A DNA stretch of 7,782 bases from assembly GCA_031383555.1 (NCBI GenBank), contig JANMZR010000334.1, positions 1 through 7,782 on the forward strand, written 5' to 3'. Numbering within the stretch: position 1 is the stretch's first letter; every line of letters starts with the position of its first letter. The notes beneath the pieces are model-generated. The model searched no databases. It was given only the letters and a program-made list of their open reading frames with translations, and had not been told where the DNA came from. Source of the DNA: JANMZR01 sp031383555 (GTDB taxonomy: Bacteria; Bacteroidota; Bacteroidia; Cytophagales; Spirosomataceae). The translations under genes and the position numbers were made by a program. Below, one piece after another: positions 1 to 6,083 of the stretch.

Positions 1-9
1 ACGTTATTT

Positions 10-39
10 GTAGGAACACGCCTCTAATCGTGTTCTTAC
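10..39. repeat. Intergenic hairpin with 11-bp arms, REP-like
   Basis: The arms 10-20 and 29-39 are complementary over 11 positions, with one G/T mismatch at 13/36, around an 8-nt loop (CCTCTAAT). The core GAACACG/CGTGTTC is perfect and is richer in G+C than the surrounding DNA. No T-run follows directly on either strand, so it is not a standard terminator. It may be a dispersed intergenic palindrome or the end of an element lying to the left; one copy cannot decide this. Confidence 0.55.
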
Positions 40-71
40 GTGAAAGTCCTATTTCTTTTTATTTGTTTTCA

Positions 72-92
72 TTTTTAGGAAAAACCTAAAAA
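72..92 (-). terminator. Possible weak terminator of the hydrolase gene
   Basis: A perfect 8-bp inverted repeat (TTTTTAGG / CCTAAAAA) with a 5-nt A loop lies 11 nt beyond the hydrolase stop codon. Position fits a terminator, but only three pairs are G/C or next to them, and on the minus strand the stem is not followed by a clean U-run. It is a weak candidate. Confidence 0.3.
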
Positions 93-103
93 ACTTATTT
101 TTC

Positions 104-952
104 TTAAACCAAATATTTTTTCCAAAAATCAATAGTACGCCCCCAAGCCAATTTGGCAGCAGCTTCATTATATCTTGCTGCGGATGTATCGTTATGAAAA
201 GCATGATTTACAGCTTCATACATATAAAGTTCATACGTTTTGTTATTGGCTTTTAGTGCCTCTTCATATTCTTTTATTCCTCCATTCACACGTTCATCTA
301 GGCCAGCATAATGTAGCTGAACAGCAGCTTTAATTTTCGGGACTTCAGTTGTGGTGGCCTGCCTGCCGTAAAAAGCAACTGCAGCTTTTAGGTTGGGCAC
401 ATTTACCGCCAAGTTATTGGCCATTGCACCACCCCAGCAAAATCCAACACAGCCATATTTGCCATTAGAGTCTTTTCTCGTAGCCAGATAATCAAATGCT
501 TTCACGAAATTGGCTAAGTTTTCCTCTGGCTTTAAAGCAGAGAAAGCTGCTCTTGATTCATCTTCATTAGCTGGAACCGGTGTTACGGTTGAAAGAATAT
601 TTGGCGCAATAGCTAAAAAGCCTTCCTTGGCAGCTCTTCTTGCCACATCTTCGATATGGGCGTTTAGGCCACGGTTTTCATGAATTACTACTACAGTTGG
701 GTACTTTTTATCAGCTTTAGGTCGAGCTACATAAGCTTTCATAGTACCGTTTACCCCTGGGTATTCAATATATTCCGTAAAAAGGTCATCAGTAGTACTT
801 TGGGCAATGGCATAATTACTTTCTAAGGCTGGCAATATGGCCAAAGCGGCAGTCATTCCACCAGTCAGTTTTGCCAATTTATCTAAAAATACATTTCTAG
901 TAAGCGGCAAATGGGTGTATTCGTCGTATAGATTAATGATTTCTTGTTTCAT
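104..952 (-). CDS. Dienelactone hydrolase family protein with Tat-like leader
   Basis: An alpha/beta hydrolase of the dienelactone hydrolase family, 282 aa. The family triad is visible: Cys172 in GFCWGG, Asp219 in AGLDERV and His250 in NHAF; Glu92 in HENRG matches the glutamate that activates the cysteine in classical enzymes. Residues about 19-51 look like a twin-arginine leader with signal anchor (TRNVFLDKLAKLTGG, a hydrophobic stretch, then AIAQ), so the enzyme is probably exported. However, the second arginine of the pair is Asn20. The ATG at 952 is chosen because the charged stretch before the leader looks like a normal part of such proteins. It has its own promoter 28 nt upstream. Substrate is unknown: family members act on lactones and esters, and nothing nearby indicates aromatic-compound breakdown. 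Confidence 0.9.
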   Translation of the reverse strand: MKQEIINLYDEYTHLPLTRNVFLDKLAKLTGGMTAALAILPALESNYAIAQSTTDDLFTEYIEYPGVNGTMKAYVARPKADKKYPTVVVIHENRGLNAHIEDVARRAAKEGFLAIAPNILSTVTPVPANEDESRAAFSALKPEENLANFVKAFDYLATRKDSNGKYGCVGFCWGGAMANNLAVNVPNLKAAVAFYGRQATTTEVPKIKAAVQLHYAGLDERVNGGIKEYEEALKANNKTYELYMYEAVNHAFHNDTSAARYNEAAAKLAWGRTIDFWKKYLV

Positions 953-979
953 TTTTCGAATTATTTATATTTTTCAGTT

Positions 980-1011
980 CAAAATTATTCATTTTTTATC
1001 TGAAAAAGCAA
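980..1011 (-). promoter_or_regulatory. Bacteroidota-type promoter of the hydrolase gene
   Basis: On the minus strand, TAATTTTG (980-987) matches the -7 consensus TAnnTTTG exactly and TTG (1009-1011) fits the -33 element, with a 21-nt spacer. Transcription would begin about 20 nt before the ATG at 952, giving a short leader. Confidence 0.6.
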
Positions 1012-1038
1012 CAATTTTATTCCGAGTAATATGAAATC

Positions 1039-1440
1039 CTATTTTATAACCATAATAGCCGACTTTTCAACCCTATTATTAGACGATTCGGGATATGGGT
1101 TTACCGCCTTTAAACTAATATTGTAATTATCTAATGTAACATTTGAGATAATTGGTAATTGACTATCGCATTGAATACATAGTTCCTTATTAGTATATTT
1201 TTTGTTATTAATTTCCATATCAAATTTTACGATAGCTTCACCAGCACGCACACAAACCACATCTTTTGGGCAACGGCTGTCGTTTATTTCTAGTAATTTC
1301 AAATTGATATACGATTTTCCATCTTTTAAAGATACAGTTTCACCTTTTTTTAATGAGAATTCGTTATTTAACTTTAAAACAGATTCCTTTTTGCATGCAA
1401 ATAAGGATAAAACCAACATAAATATTATTGAATTTTTCAT
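1039..1440 (-). CDS. Small lipoprotein with DSRCP motif
   Basis: A predicted lipoprotein of 133 aa. An ATG further upstream (1467) would add nine residues in front of the signal peptide, so the ATG at 1440 is preferred: it starts directly with MKNSIIFMLVLSLFAC, a compact lipoprotein signal with the lipidated Cys at residue 16 followed by Lys-Lys. The mature part holds DSRCPKDVVCVRAGEA (residues 54-69), a pattern I associate with uncharacterised Bacteroidota lipoproteins that more often read CxWAGxA; here the Trp is Arg65. Four further cysteines (57, 63, 88, 91) could form two disulfides. It would sit on the cell-envelope membrane facing the periplasm or surface. It shares a 95-nt divergent spacer with the GH5 gene; whether they are functionally linked is not shown. 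Function unknown. Confidence 0.8.
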   Translation of the reverse strand: MKNSIIFMLVLSLFACKKESVLKLNNEFSLKKGETVSLKDGKSYINLKLLEINDSRCPKDVVCVRAGEAIVKFDMEINNKKYTNKELCIQCDSQLPIISNVTLDNYNISLKAVNPYPESSNNRVEKSAIMVIK

Positions 1441-1484
1441 ATATTTAGAATAATAAATAAATGACATGCTTTTATCATAAAACG

Positions 1485-1513
1485 TTGGAATTTATTTTAA
1501 ATTATTATAATTG
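1485..1513 (+). promoter_or_regulatory. Probable promoter of the GH5 gene
   Basis: TTG (1485-1487) and TATAATTG (1506-1513), separated by 18 nt, resemble the Bacteroidota -33 and -7 elements with one mismatch in the -7 box. The start of transcription would fall about 15 nt before the ATG at 1536. No sugar-responsive operator is apparent. Confidence 0.4.
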
Positions 1514-1535
1514 TTACACGAAATAAATCTATTTT

Positions 1536-2540
1536 ATGAAAAAAATACTCGCTTTTTTGTTTACTTGCGCTATTATAGCAAATATTAACGCTCAAACTGC
1601 AGAACTCAAAAAAATATCAGTTAAGGGAAATAATTTTGTTACACCTGACGATAAGCCATTCATATTTAAAGGATTAAATATTGCCGATCCAGACAATTTG
1701 GCTGCCAAAGGCCATTGGGATAAAGCGTTTTTTCAGGAAGTAAAAAATTGGGGGGCTAATGTGGTGCGTTTCCCAATTCACCCACGAACTTGGCAAAAGC
1801 AAGGAAAAGTTAATTATTTGAAAATGCTTGATGAAGGGATTAATTGGGCAAAAGAATTGGGTATTTATGTCATTATCGATTGGCATACCATTGGAAACTT
1901 GCGAACTGAAATGTATCAGGCTGATGGCTATGAAACTACTCGAAAAGAAACTTACGAGTTTTGGCGTACCATGGCCAAACAATATAAAGGCAATAATACT
2001 GTCGCATTTTTTGAGCTTTTTAACGAACCAACTACCTATAACGGACAACTTGGAACTTGCTCCTGGGCCGATTGGAAAGCAATGAATGAGGAAATGATTG
2101 GCATTATTAGAGCCAATGGTGGTACGGCAATACCACTTGTGGCTGGCTTTAATTGGGCCTATGATTTAACGGAAGTTGCTAAAAACCCCATAAATGCTGA
2201 AGGTATTGGTTATGTATCGCACCCCTACCCTATGAAGCGAAAAGCACCTTGGGAAGCCCAATGGACTAAAGACTGGGCCTTTGTTAAAGATAAATACCCG
2301 CTAATTTTAACAGAAATTGGCTTTTCATTAGCTACAGAACAAGGCAATCATGTACCCGTTACCGATGATGGCAAATATGGCGAGGCCATTACAAAATATT
2401 GTGATGATAGAGGTATTTCTTGGGTGGTTTGGGTGTTTGACAACCAATGGGCACCACGTATGTTTACTGATTGGGATTTCACCCCAACTGCACAAGGAAA
2501 ATATTTCAAAAAAGCCTTATTAGATAGCGCTAACAAATAA
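1536..2540 (+). CDS. Secreted GH5 glycoside hydrolase (endoglucanase-like)
   Basis: A family 5 glycoside hydrolase of 334 aa, close to the size of a bare catalytic domain. Residues 1-19 form a signal peptide (KKILAFLFTCAIIANINA), so the enzyme is exported. GH5 landmarks follow in order: Arg78 in NVVRFP, His117 in IDWH, the acid/base Glu164 in LFNEP, His229 in SHPY, the nucleophile Glu260 in LTEIGF, and Trp299 near the C terminus. Such enzymes are retaining endo-acting hydrolases, most often on beta-1,4-glucan; mannan or other beta-glycans are possible and cannot be settled from sequence alone. There is no carbohydrate-binding module and no C-terminal type IX secretion domain, so it probably stays periplasmic or leaves by another route. 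No SusC/SusD pair, sugar transporter or other hydrolase lies next to it. Confidence 0.92.
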   Translation: MKKILAFLFTCAIIANINAQTAELKKISVKGNNFVTPDDKPFIFKGLNIADPDNLAAKGHWDKAFFQEVKNWGANVVRFPIHPRTWQKQGKVNYLKMLDEGINWAKELGIYVIIDWHTIGNLRTEMYQADGYETTRKETYEFWRTMAKQYKGNNTVAFFELFNEPTTYNGQLGTCSWADWKAMNEEMIGIIRANGGTAIPLVAGFNWAYDLTEVAKNPINAEGIGYVSHPYPMKRKAPWEAQWTKDWAFVKDKYPLILTEIGFSLATEQGNHVPVTDDGKYGEAITKYCDDRGISWVVWVFDNQWAPRMFTDWDFTPTAQGKYFKKALLDSANK

Positions 2541-2551
2541 ATTATTAGTAC

Positions 2552-2571
2552 AGAAATTTATATGCATTTCT
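2552..2571. terminator. Weak hairpin between convergent genes
   Basis: The 41-nt spacer between the convergent GH5 and membrane-protein genes holds a 6-bp inverted repeat (AGAAAT / ATTTCT, 8-nt loop). Its placement suits a shared terminator, but the stem is short and A/T-rich with no strong U-run. Confidence 0.25.
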
Positions 2572-2581
2572 TACCTCAAAT

Positions 2582-2944
2582 CTATAATTTACCCTCTGCT
2601 TTTAAAGTTTGTCTTGTCCAAATAGCTGTTAACAAATCTACAACACCAAAACCAATAAATACAATAGGTGCAATGCCAGCAATTACTAAAATTGTTGAAC
2701 CTAAAAAATAAAGCATTCGACCCCAAACTGTCAATTTTAAAAATTCTGTAAGGTCTTTTTTTGCAGATTGATGGTAATAAAAACCGAGAATCAATGCCAA
2801 AATACCAACAACTCTTATCCAGGGTTCATTTGTTTCGGGCAGCTTCCACAAATCTGTAAATAATTTTGGTACAATAGCTAATTGTGCGCCAATAAAAAAT
2901 AAATAATAGCTAAAATAGAGTACTGTTTTTGCTGATTTTGACAT
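2582..2944 (-). CDS. Uncharacterised four-helix membrane protein
   Basis: A 120-aa integral membrane protein with four hydrophobic segments at about residues 7-27, 43-58, 72-90 and 91-109. The loop between helices 2 and 3 is polar (YHQSAKKDLTEF) and leads into TVWGR at the start of helix 3; helix 4 carries FGVVDLLTAIWT. This layout resembles small four-helix proteins of unknown function in Bacteroidota, broadly like DUF4345- or DoxX-type proteins, but I cannot assign a named family. No catalytic or metal-binding motif is apparent. The gene has its own strong promoter and is 185 nt from the DUF3817 gene behind it, so the two are probably transcribed separately despite the same strand and similar small-membrane-protein character. 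Confidence 0.82.
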   Translation of the reverse strand: MSKSAKTVLYFSYYLFFIGAQLAIVPKLFTDLWKLPETNEPWIRVVGILALILGFYYHQSAKKDLTEFLKLTVWGRMLYFLGSTILVIAGIAPIVFIGFGVVDLLTAIWTRQTLKAEGKL

Positions 2945-2986
2945 GTTTTTTAAGATTTAGAGATTTTAAATTTGAATGTTTAAGCG

Positions 2987-3015
2987 CAAAAATAACATTT
3001 TAAATGTATTTACAA
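2987..3015 (-). promoter_or_regulatory. Bacteroidota-type promoter of the four-helix protein gene
   Basis: On the minus strand TTG (3013-3015), an 18-nt spacer and TATTTTTG (2987-2994) make an exact match to the -33/-7 consensus. It lies 43 nt before the ATG at 2944. This is one of the best promoter matches in the window. Confidence 0.65.
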
Positions 3016-3129
3016 AATAAGTATCTAAGTGGTAATATATTATTTTTAAGAATATTCCATTTTTACTTAAAGTGCAGTTAAAGTTCCATAACAAAGAAAC
3101 ACAAAACTTTCCAATTTCATTTTAAGACA

Positions 3130-3432
3130 TTAAATTTTGCTTAATATATGCTTATCAATATAAAATGTTCCAAAAGGTATTAGGCTGGATATTAGCACTT
3201 TGGCTGTGGTTCCGAATAGTTTCCAACGCTCTTGATTTGCTACTATAACCGTTGCAATTACAAAAAGTACGAATAAAATTCCGTGTAGTTGCCCAATTGA
3301 TTTAACTAAAGATGGATTGCCCCAAACGTATTTATAAGGCATGGCAATAAAGAGTAAAATTAAAAAAGAAACCCCTTCAACAAAAGCAATTAATCGTAAG
3401 CGACCAATATTAGTCGAAATGTATTTGTTCAT
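3130..3432 (-). CDS. DUF3817 family integral membrane protein
   Basis: A 100-aa membrane protein with the features of the DUF3817 family: RLRLIAFVEGVSFLILLF opening the first helix (residues about 12-31), a loop with MPYKYVWGNPS, the conserved GQLHG motif at 47-51 starting helix 2 (44-65), and SSLIPFGTF (82-90) in helix 3. The length is typical of the family's single-domain members. The function of DUF3817 is unknown; proteins of this type are small inner-membrane proteins, sometimes fused or adjacent to transporters, and the context here adds nothing specific. The ATG at 3432 puts the conserved RLRLIAF segment at the usual distance from the N terminus. Confidence 0.88.
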   Translation of the reverse strand: MNKYISTNIGRLRLIAFVEGVSFLILLFIAMPYKYVWGNPSLVKSIGQLHGILFVLFVIATVIVANQERWKLFGTTAKVLISSLIPFGTFYIDKHILSKI

Positions 3433-3454
3433 AATAAATTATTGTAATTAATTG

Positions 3455-3481
3455 CAAATTTACATCATTATGTAGAACCAA
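3455..3481 (-). promoter_or_regulatory. Probable promoter of the DUF3817 gene
   Basis: On the minus strand TAAATTTG (3455-3462) is an exact -7 match and TTG (3479-3481) precedes it by 16 nt, slightly short of the usual spacing. It lies 22 nt before the ATG at 3432. The rest of the spacer up to 3674 is very A/T-rich and shows no clear promoter for the rightward lipoprotein gene. Confidence 0.45.
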
Positions 3482-3674
3482 ATCATATATTTTCAACAAC
3501 TAAATTATCAGTTTATCCAATTTTTTTTAAGAAGTTGACCACTTAATAAATATAATACTATATAAATGCTTTATCATACGGATAATTGAAAATATTCTAT
3601 CAATTTTGAATATAATATTATTAGAAGCAACATTAATAAATAATTTTTTAAATCGTAATTAAACATCTAGAATC

Positions 3675-3944
3675 ATGAAAAGCACTTTTTTAACCATCGC
3701 ATTAATTTTATTTTTAGGCTCTTTGAGCTGTAAAAAATCAAGTCCTGTTACTCCAGCACAATGTTCTAATACTATTTCAACAGAATATTCAACCGCTTTG
3801 AATGTATGGTTAGCTGATCCAACCAATAATACAAAATGCAAAGCAGTAGTGGATATTCTTGGAAAATTGCTCAATTGCCCTGGCGTTGCAGCTGTTACAA
3901 AAACTGAATACCAAAAGCTGTTGAATGATAGCCCATGTAAATAG
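3675..3944 (+). CDS. Small cysteine-rich lipoprotein, function unknown
   Basis: An 89-aa predicted lipoprotein. MKSTFLTIALILFLGSLSC is a complete lipoprotein signal with the lipidated Cys at residue 19, followed by Lys-Lys. The mature part is only about 70 residues and has four cysteines at 30, 55, 68 and 88, likely forming two disulfides in the periplasm or on the surface; the last is the penultimate residue. The middle (about 35-65) is predicted helical, with an NCPGV turn at 67-71. I do not recognise a family, though the spacing of cysteines looks like that of small Bacteroidota lipoproteins of unknown role. A clear terminator 23 nt downstream makes this a single-gene transcript, separate from the efflux operon. 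The lipobox, stop and terminator together support it as real. Confidence 0.75.
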   Translation: MKSTFLTIALILFLGSLSCKKSSPVTPAQCSNTISTEYSTALNVWLADPTNNTKCKAVVDILGKLLNCPGVAAVTKTEYQKLLNDSPCK

Positions 3945-3966
3945 AATATTTGAAATTTAATACAAT

Positions 3967-4000
3967 AAAGCATCTAAATTCTCTATTTAGTTGCTTTTTT
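3967..4000 (+). terminator. Rho-independent terminator after the small lipoprotein gene
   Basis: Two 12-nt arms (AAAGCATCTAAA at 3967-3978 and TTTAGTTGCTTT at 3986-3997) pair with a single T/T mismatch around a 7-nt loop and run into a T-tract. This is the clearest intrinsic terminator in the window and separates the lipoprotein gene from the operon starting at 4170. Confidence 0.75.
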
Positions 4001-4076
4001 GTTTAATTTTTTTTTATTTCCTCCAGTTTTGTCTTTACATCATATCGCCTTTGTTGCAAAAAAATTAAAGAAACTC

Positions 4077-4107
4077 TTGCTTCTTAAAATTTAAATTAGA
4101 ATATTTG
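4077..4107 (+). promoter_or_regulatory. Probable promoter of the efflux operon
   Basis: TTG (4077-4079), a 20-nt spacer and AATATTTG (4100-4107) fit the Bacteroidota promoter with one mismatch (A for the first T of TAnnTTTG). Transcription would start near 4112-4114, just before the palindrome at 4116, which is where a repressor site would be expected. Confidence 0.4.
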
Positions 4108-4115
4108 TAAAAGTA

Positions 4116-4161
4116 TTAACCAAATGGTTAAACCAATTAATTAAATCAAGTAGTTGGTTTA
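4116..4161. promoter_or_regulatory. Nested inverted repeats, probable TetR operator
   Basis: A perfect palindrome with 7-bp arms and a 2-nt centre (TTAACCA-AA-TGGTTAA, 4116-4131) overlaps a second inverted repeat, TAAACCAA (4129-4136) with TTGGTTTA (4154-4161), 17 nt apart. Together they give four half-sites of the core AACCA/TGGTT, alternating in orientation. The block lies between the likely transcription start and the ATG of the TetR-family gene at 4170, as in self-repressed efflux operons. Binding by that regulator is inferred. Confidence 0.6.
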
Positions 4162-4169
4162 TTTTATTC

Positions 4170-4775
4170 ATGATAGATATAAAAGAAGAAAGTACTGAAG
4201 AAAGAATATTGATTGCCGCTGAAATGGTTTTCATGCGTGATGGCTACAATGGCTCTCGAATGCAAGATATTGCCGATAAAGCAGGAATAAATAAAGCCAT
4301 GTTACATTATTATTTCAGATCAAAGGATAAGCTTTTTGAGCATATTTTTGATTTGAAATCAAAACTTTTTTCCCCAAAAATAGAAGGCTTATTAGCTGAA
4401 AATCAATCGTTTATTGAGTTAATACAAAATTTTATTGAAAAATATTTTGAGCTTTTAATAGCCAATCCTTTTTTGCCGTTGTTCATCATAAATACAGTAA
4501 ATAACCCAAATCGGCCAGATTTTTTAGAAAAGCTTCCTTATCAATTAAATAGAAAATTTGCGGAAAAATATTTGGAAGATTTGGCTAATAGAAAAGTTAA
4601 GCAAATTAATCCATTGCAATTTATTATTTCGGTAATGGGCATGTGCATATTTCCTTTTATGGCAAAACCAATGATAAAAAAAGCTTTTGAAATGGACGAA
4701 GTTCAATTTGAAAAAATAATGGAAGCTCGTGTAGAAGAATTGAAAAATTATGTTGAAATGATTTTAAAACCTTAA
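4170..4775 (+). CDS. TetR/AcrR family transcriptional regulator
   Basis: A TetR-family repressor of 201 aa. The N-terminal DNA-binding domain spans about residues 8-55, with the helix-turn-helix at 31-50: MQDIADKAGINKAMLHYYF contains the typical helix, GIN turn and recognition helix, followed by RSKDKLFEHIF. The rest (about 60-200) is the all-helical ligand-binding and dimerisation region, which varies too much to name an inducer. It is the first gene of the exporter operon, 18 nt before the TolC-family gene, so it most likely represses its own operon until a substrate of the pump binds. The palindromes at 4116-4161 are the obvious binding sites. The arrangement parallels E. coli CecR (YbiH) with ybhGFSR, but that is similarity of layout, not proof of orthology. 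Confidence 0.92.
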   Translation: MIDIKEESTEERILIAAEMVFMRDGYNGSRMQDIADKAGINKAMLHYYFRSKDKLFEHIFDLKSKLFSPKIEGLLAENQSFIELIQNFIEKYFELLIANPFLPLFIINTVNNPNRPDFLEKLPYQLNRKFAEKYLEDLANRKVKQINPLQFIISVMGMCIFPFMAKPMIKKAFEMDEVQFEKIMEARVEELKNYVEMILKP

Positions 4776-4793
4776 AAATCAAATAAATACAAG

Positions 4794-6059
4794 ATGAATA
4801 ATAAATTTTTATATTTTTTTTTTATTTTAATTATTTTTCAAAATTTTGCAAAATCGCAAATTAGTTTGCAGGAAAGCATCGATTTGGCTGAAAAAAATAG
4901 CGCTTTAAAATCTATTATTCCGCTAATAAAAGATGCTGAAAACCTCCAATTAGCAGTTTTAAACAAAAACCTTTTACCACAAGCTTCATTAGGTGTGCAA
5001 GCCACTTGGCAGTCTGTTGTAACAGGCTTGCCTATTAAATTTCCGGGGGTAGATATTCCTGTAATTCCGAAAGACCAATATAAAGCTACACTTGATTTTA
5101 ACCAAACCATTTGGGATGGTGGCCAGCTAAAAAGCCAAAAGCAACTGGCAATGGCCAATTCAAATACTGAAACCAAATCTATTGAAAATAATGTCTATCA
5201 AATTCATGAGCAGGTTGCCAACCTTTATTTTGGTGCCATTTTGGCAGAAAAGCAATTTGAGTCATTGGAAATTACTAAAAATGATATTGAAAATAATTGG
5301 AAGCGGTGGAATGCCAATTTGCAAAATGGTACAATTATAAAAAGCAATTTGCTCGCTTTAGAAGCTAAGCTAATAGAAATCAATCAGTTAGAGCTTGAAG
5401 TAAAAAGTAAAAAATTATCAGCTTTAAGTGGATTAAGTATTTTAACAGGTCAAGAATTTACTGAAAATACAAAATTAATTGCTCCAGATTTATCAGAAAA
5501 TGAATCAAATTTAATTCAAAGGCCTGAACTAAAGTGGTTTGAATCCCAAAAGTTGGTGGCAGATGCAAATAAGGAAGTCTCCAATTCAAAATATACGCCA
5601 AAGCTTAATCTTTTTGGCACGGGTGGCTATGGCAGGCCGGGTTTGAACTTTCTTTCTCCTGATTTTGCTACTTATTTTATTGGTGGGCTTTCGTTAAAAA
5701 TACCGATTTCTCAATTATATACCAGATCCAAAAACATTGATTATCAATTAATTGACATAAATAAACTGAAAATTGATAAACAAAAAGATGCATTTATTCA
5801 GCAAATAAATTTGAAATTATCAGGCTTAAAAGAAGAAGCTATTAGGCTTTCTGAACAAATAAAAGAAGACCAAAAGCTGATTGAAATTAGAGCTCAAATG
5901 AAAAAATCTGCTCAAAATAGGTTAGATAATGGCGTAATTACAATAAGTGAATATCTGACTGAAATTGATAACGAGTCGCTGGCCAAGCAAAATATGATTT
6001 TACACCAAATTCAATTGATTCAGATGAAAAATATAATCAACATTACTTTAGGAAATTAA
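4794..6059 (+). CDS. TolC family outer membrane efflux protein
   Basis: An outer-membrane channel of the TolC/OEP family, 421 aa, the usual length. Residues 1-21 form a signal peptide (very Phe/Ile-rich core, then AKS before Gln22). The family's internal duplication is visible: SLQESIDLAEKNS opens the protein, LDFNQTIWDGGQ (100-111) marks the first beta region, NGTIIKSNLLALEAKL (178-193) and NGVITISEYLTEIDNE (379-394) are the matching helix segments of the two halves, and LKIPISQLYTRSKN (301-314) is the second beta region. The long Gln/Lys/Glu-rich helices fit the periplasmic tunnel. It would act as the exit duct for the adaptor and ABC transporter encoded behind it. The next gene starts 24 nt after its stop, so translation of the two is probably linked. 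Confidence 0.93.
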   Translation: MNNKFLYFFFILIIFQNFAKSQISLQESIDLAEKNSALKSIIPLIKDAENLQLAVLNKNLLPQASLGVQATWQSVVTGLPIKFPGVDIPVIPKDQYKATLDFNQTIWDGGQLKSQKQLAMANSNTETKSIENNVYQIHEQVANLYFGAILAEKQFESLEITKNDIENNWKRWNANLQNGTIIKSNLLALEAKLIEINQLELEVKSKKLSALSGLSILTGQEFTENTKLIAPDLSENESNLIQRPELKWFESQKLVADANKEVSNSKYTPKLNLFGTGGYGRPGLNFLSPDFATYFIGGLSLKIPISQLYTRSKNIDYQLIDINKLKIDKQKDAFIQQINLKLSGLKEEAIRLSEQIKEDQKLIEIRAQMKKSAQNRLDNGVITISEYLTEIDNESLAKQNMILHQIQLIQMKNIINITLGN

Positions 6060-6083
6060 TTGAATTTTACAAAAATAATTATT

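Noticed and set aside
1441..1467. Earlier ATG for the DSRCP lipoprotein, adding nine residues
   Set aside because: It would place polar and aromatic residues before a complete lipoprotein signal that starts at the ATG at 1440.
1674..2048. 124-codon open frame opposite the GH5 gene
   Set aside because: It is antisense to the catalytic core of a clear GH5 enzyme and shows no features of a real protein.
3020..3129. Terminator for the DUF3817 gene in the spacer to its left
   Set aside because: Only short, imperfect A/T inverted repeats are present; none combines a stable stem with a U-run on the minus strand.
3534..3562. E. coli-like promoter (TTGACC followed by TATAAT/TATATA stretches) before the small lipoprotein gene
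   Set aside because: The region is so A/T-rich that TATAAT-like strings are expected by chance, the spacing is wrong for the best pair, and Bacteroidota rarely use this pattern.
3659..3973. 104-codon open frame opposite the small lipoprotein gene
   Set aside because: It covers the same stretch as a gene with a clear lipobox and terminator, and its product shows no signal or motif.
4838..5176. 112-codon open frame opposite the TolC-family gene
   Set aside because: It lies wholly inside a well-supported gene, has no recognisable domain, and is explained as a mirror of the sense coding sequence.
6060..6083. TTG start for the adaptor gene directly after the channel stop codon
   Set aside because: The ATG at 6084 gives a normal-length lipoprotein signal and the TTG version adds a short stretch with no obvious role.
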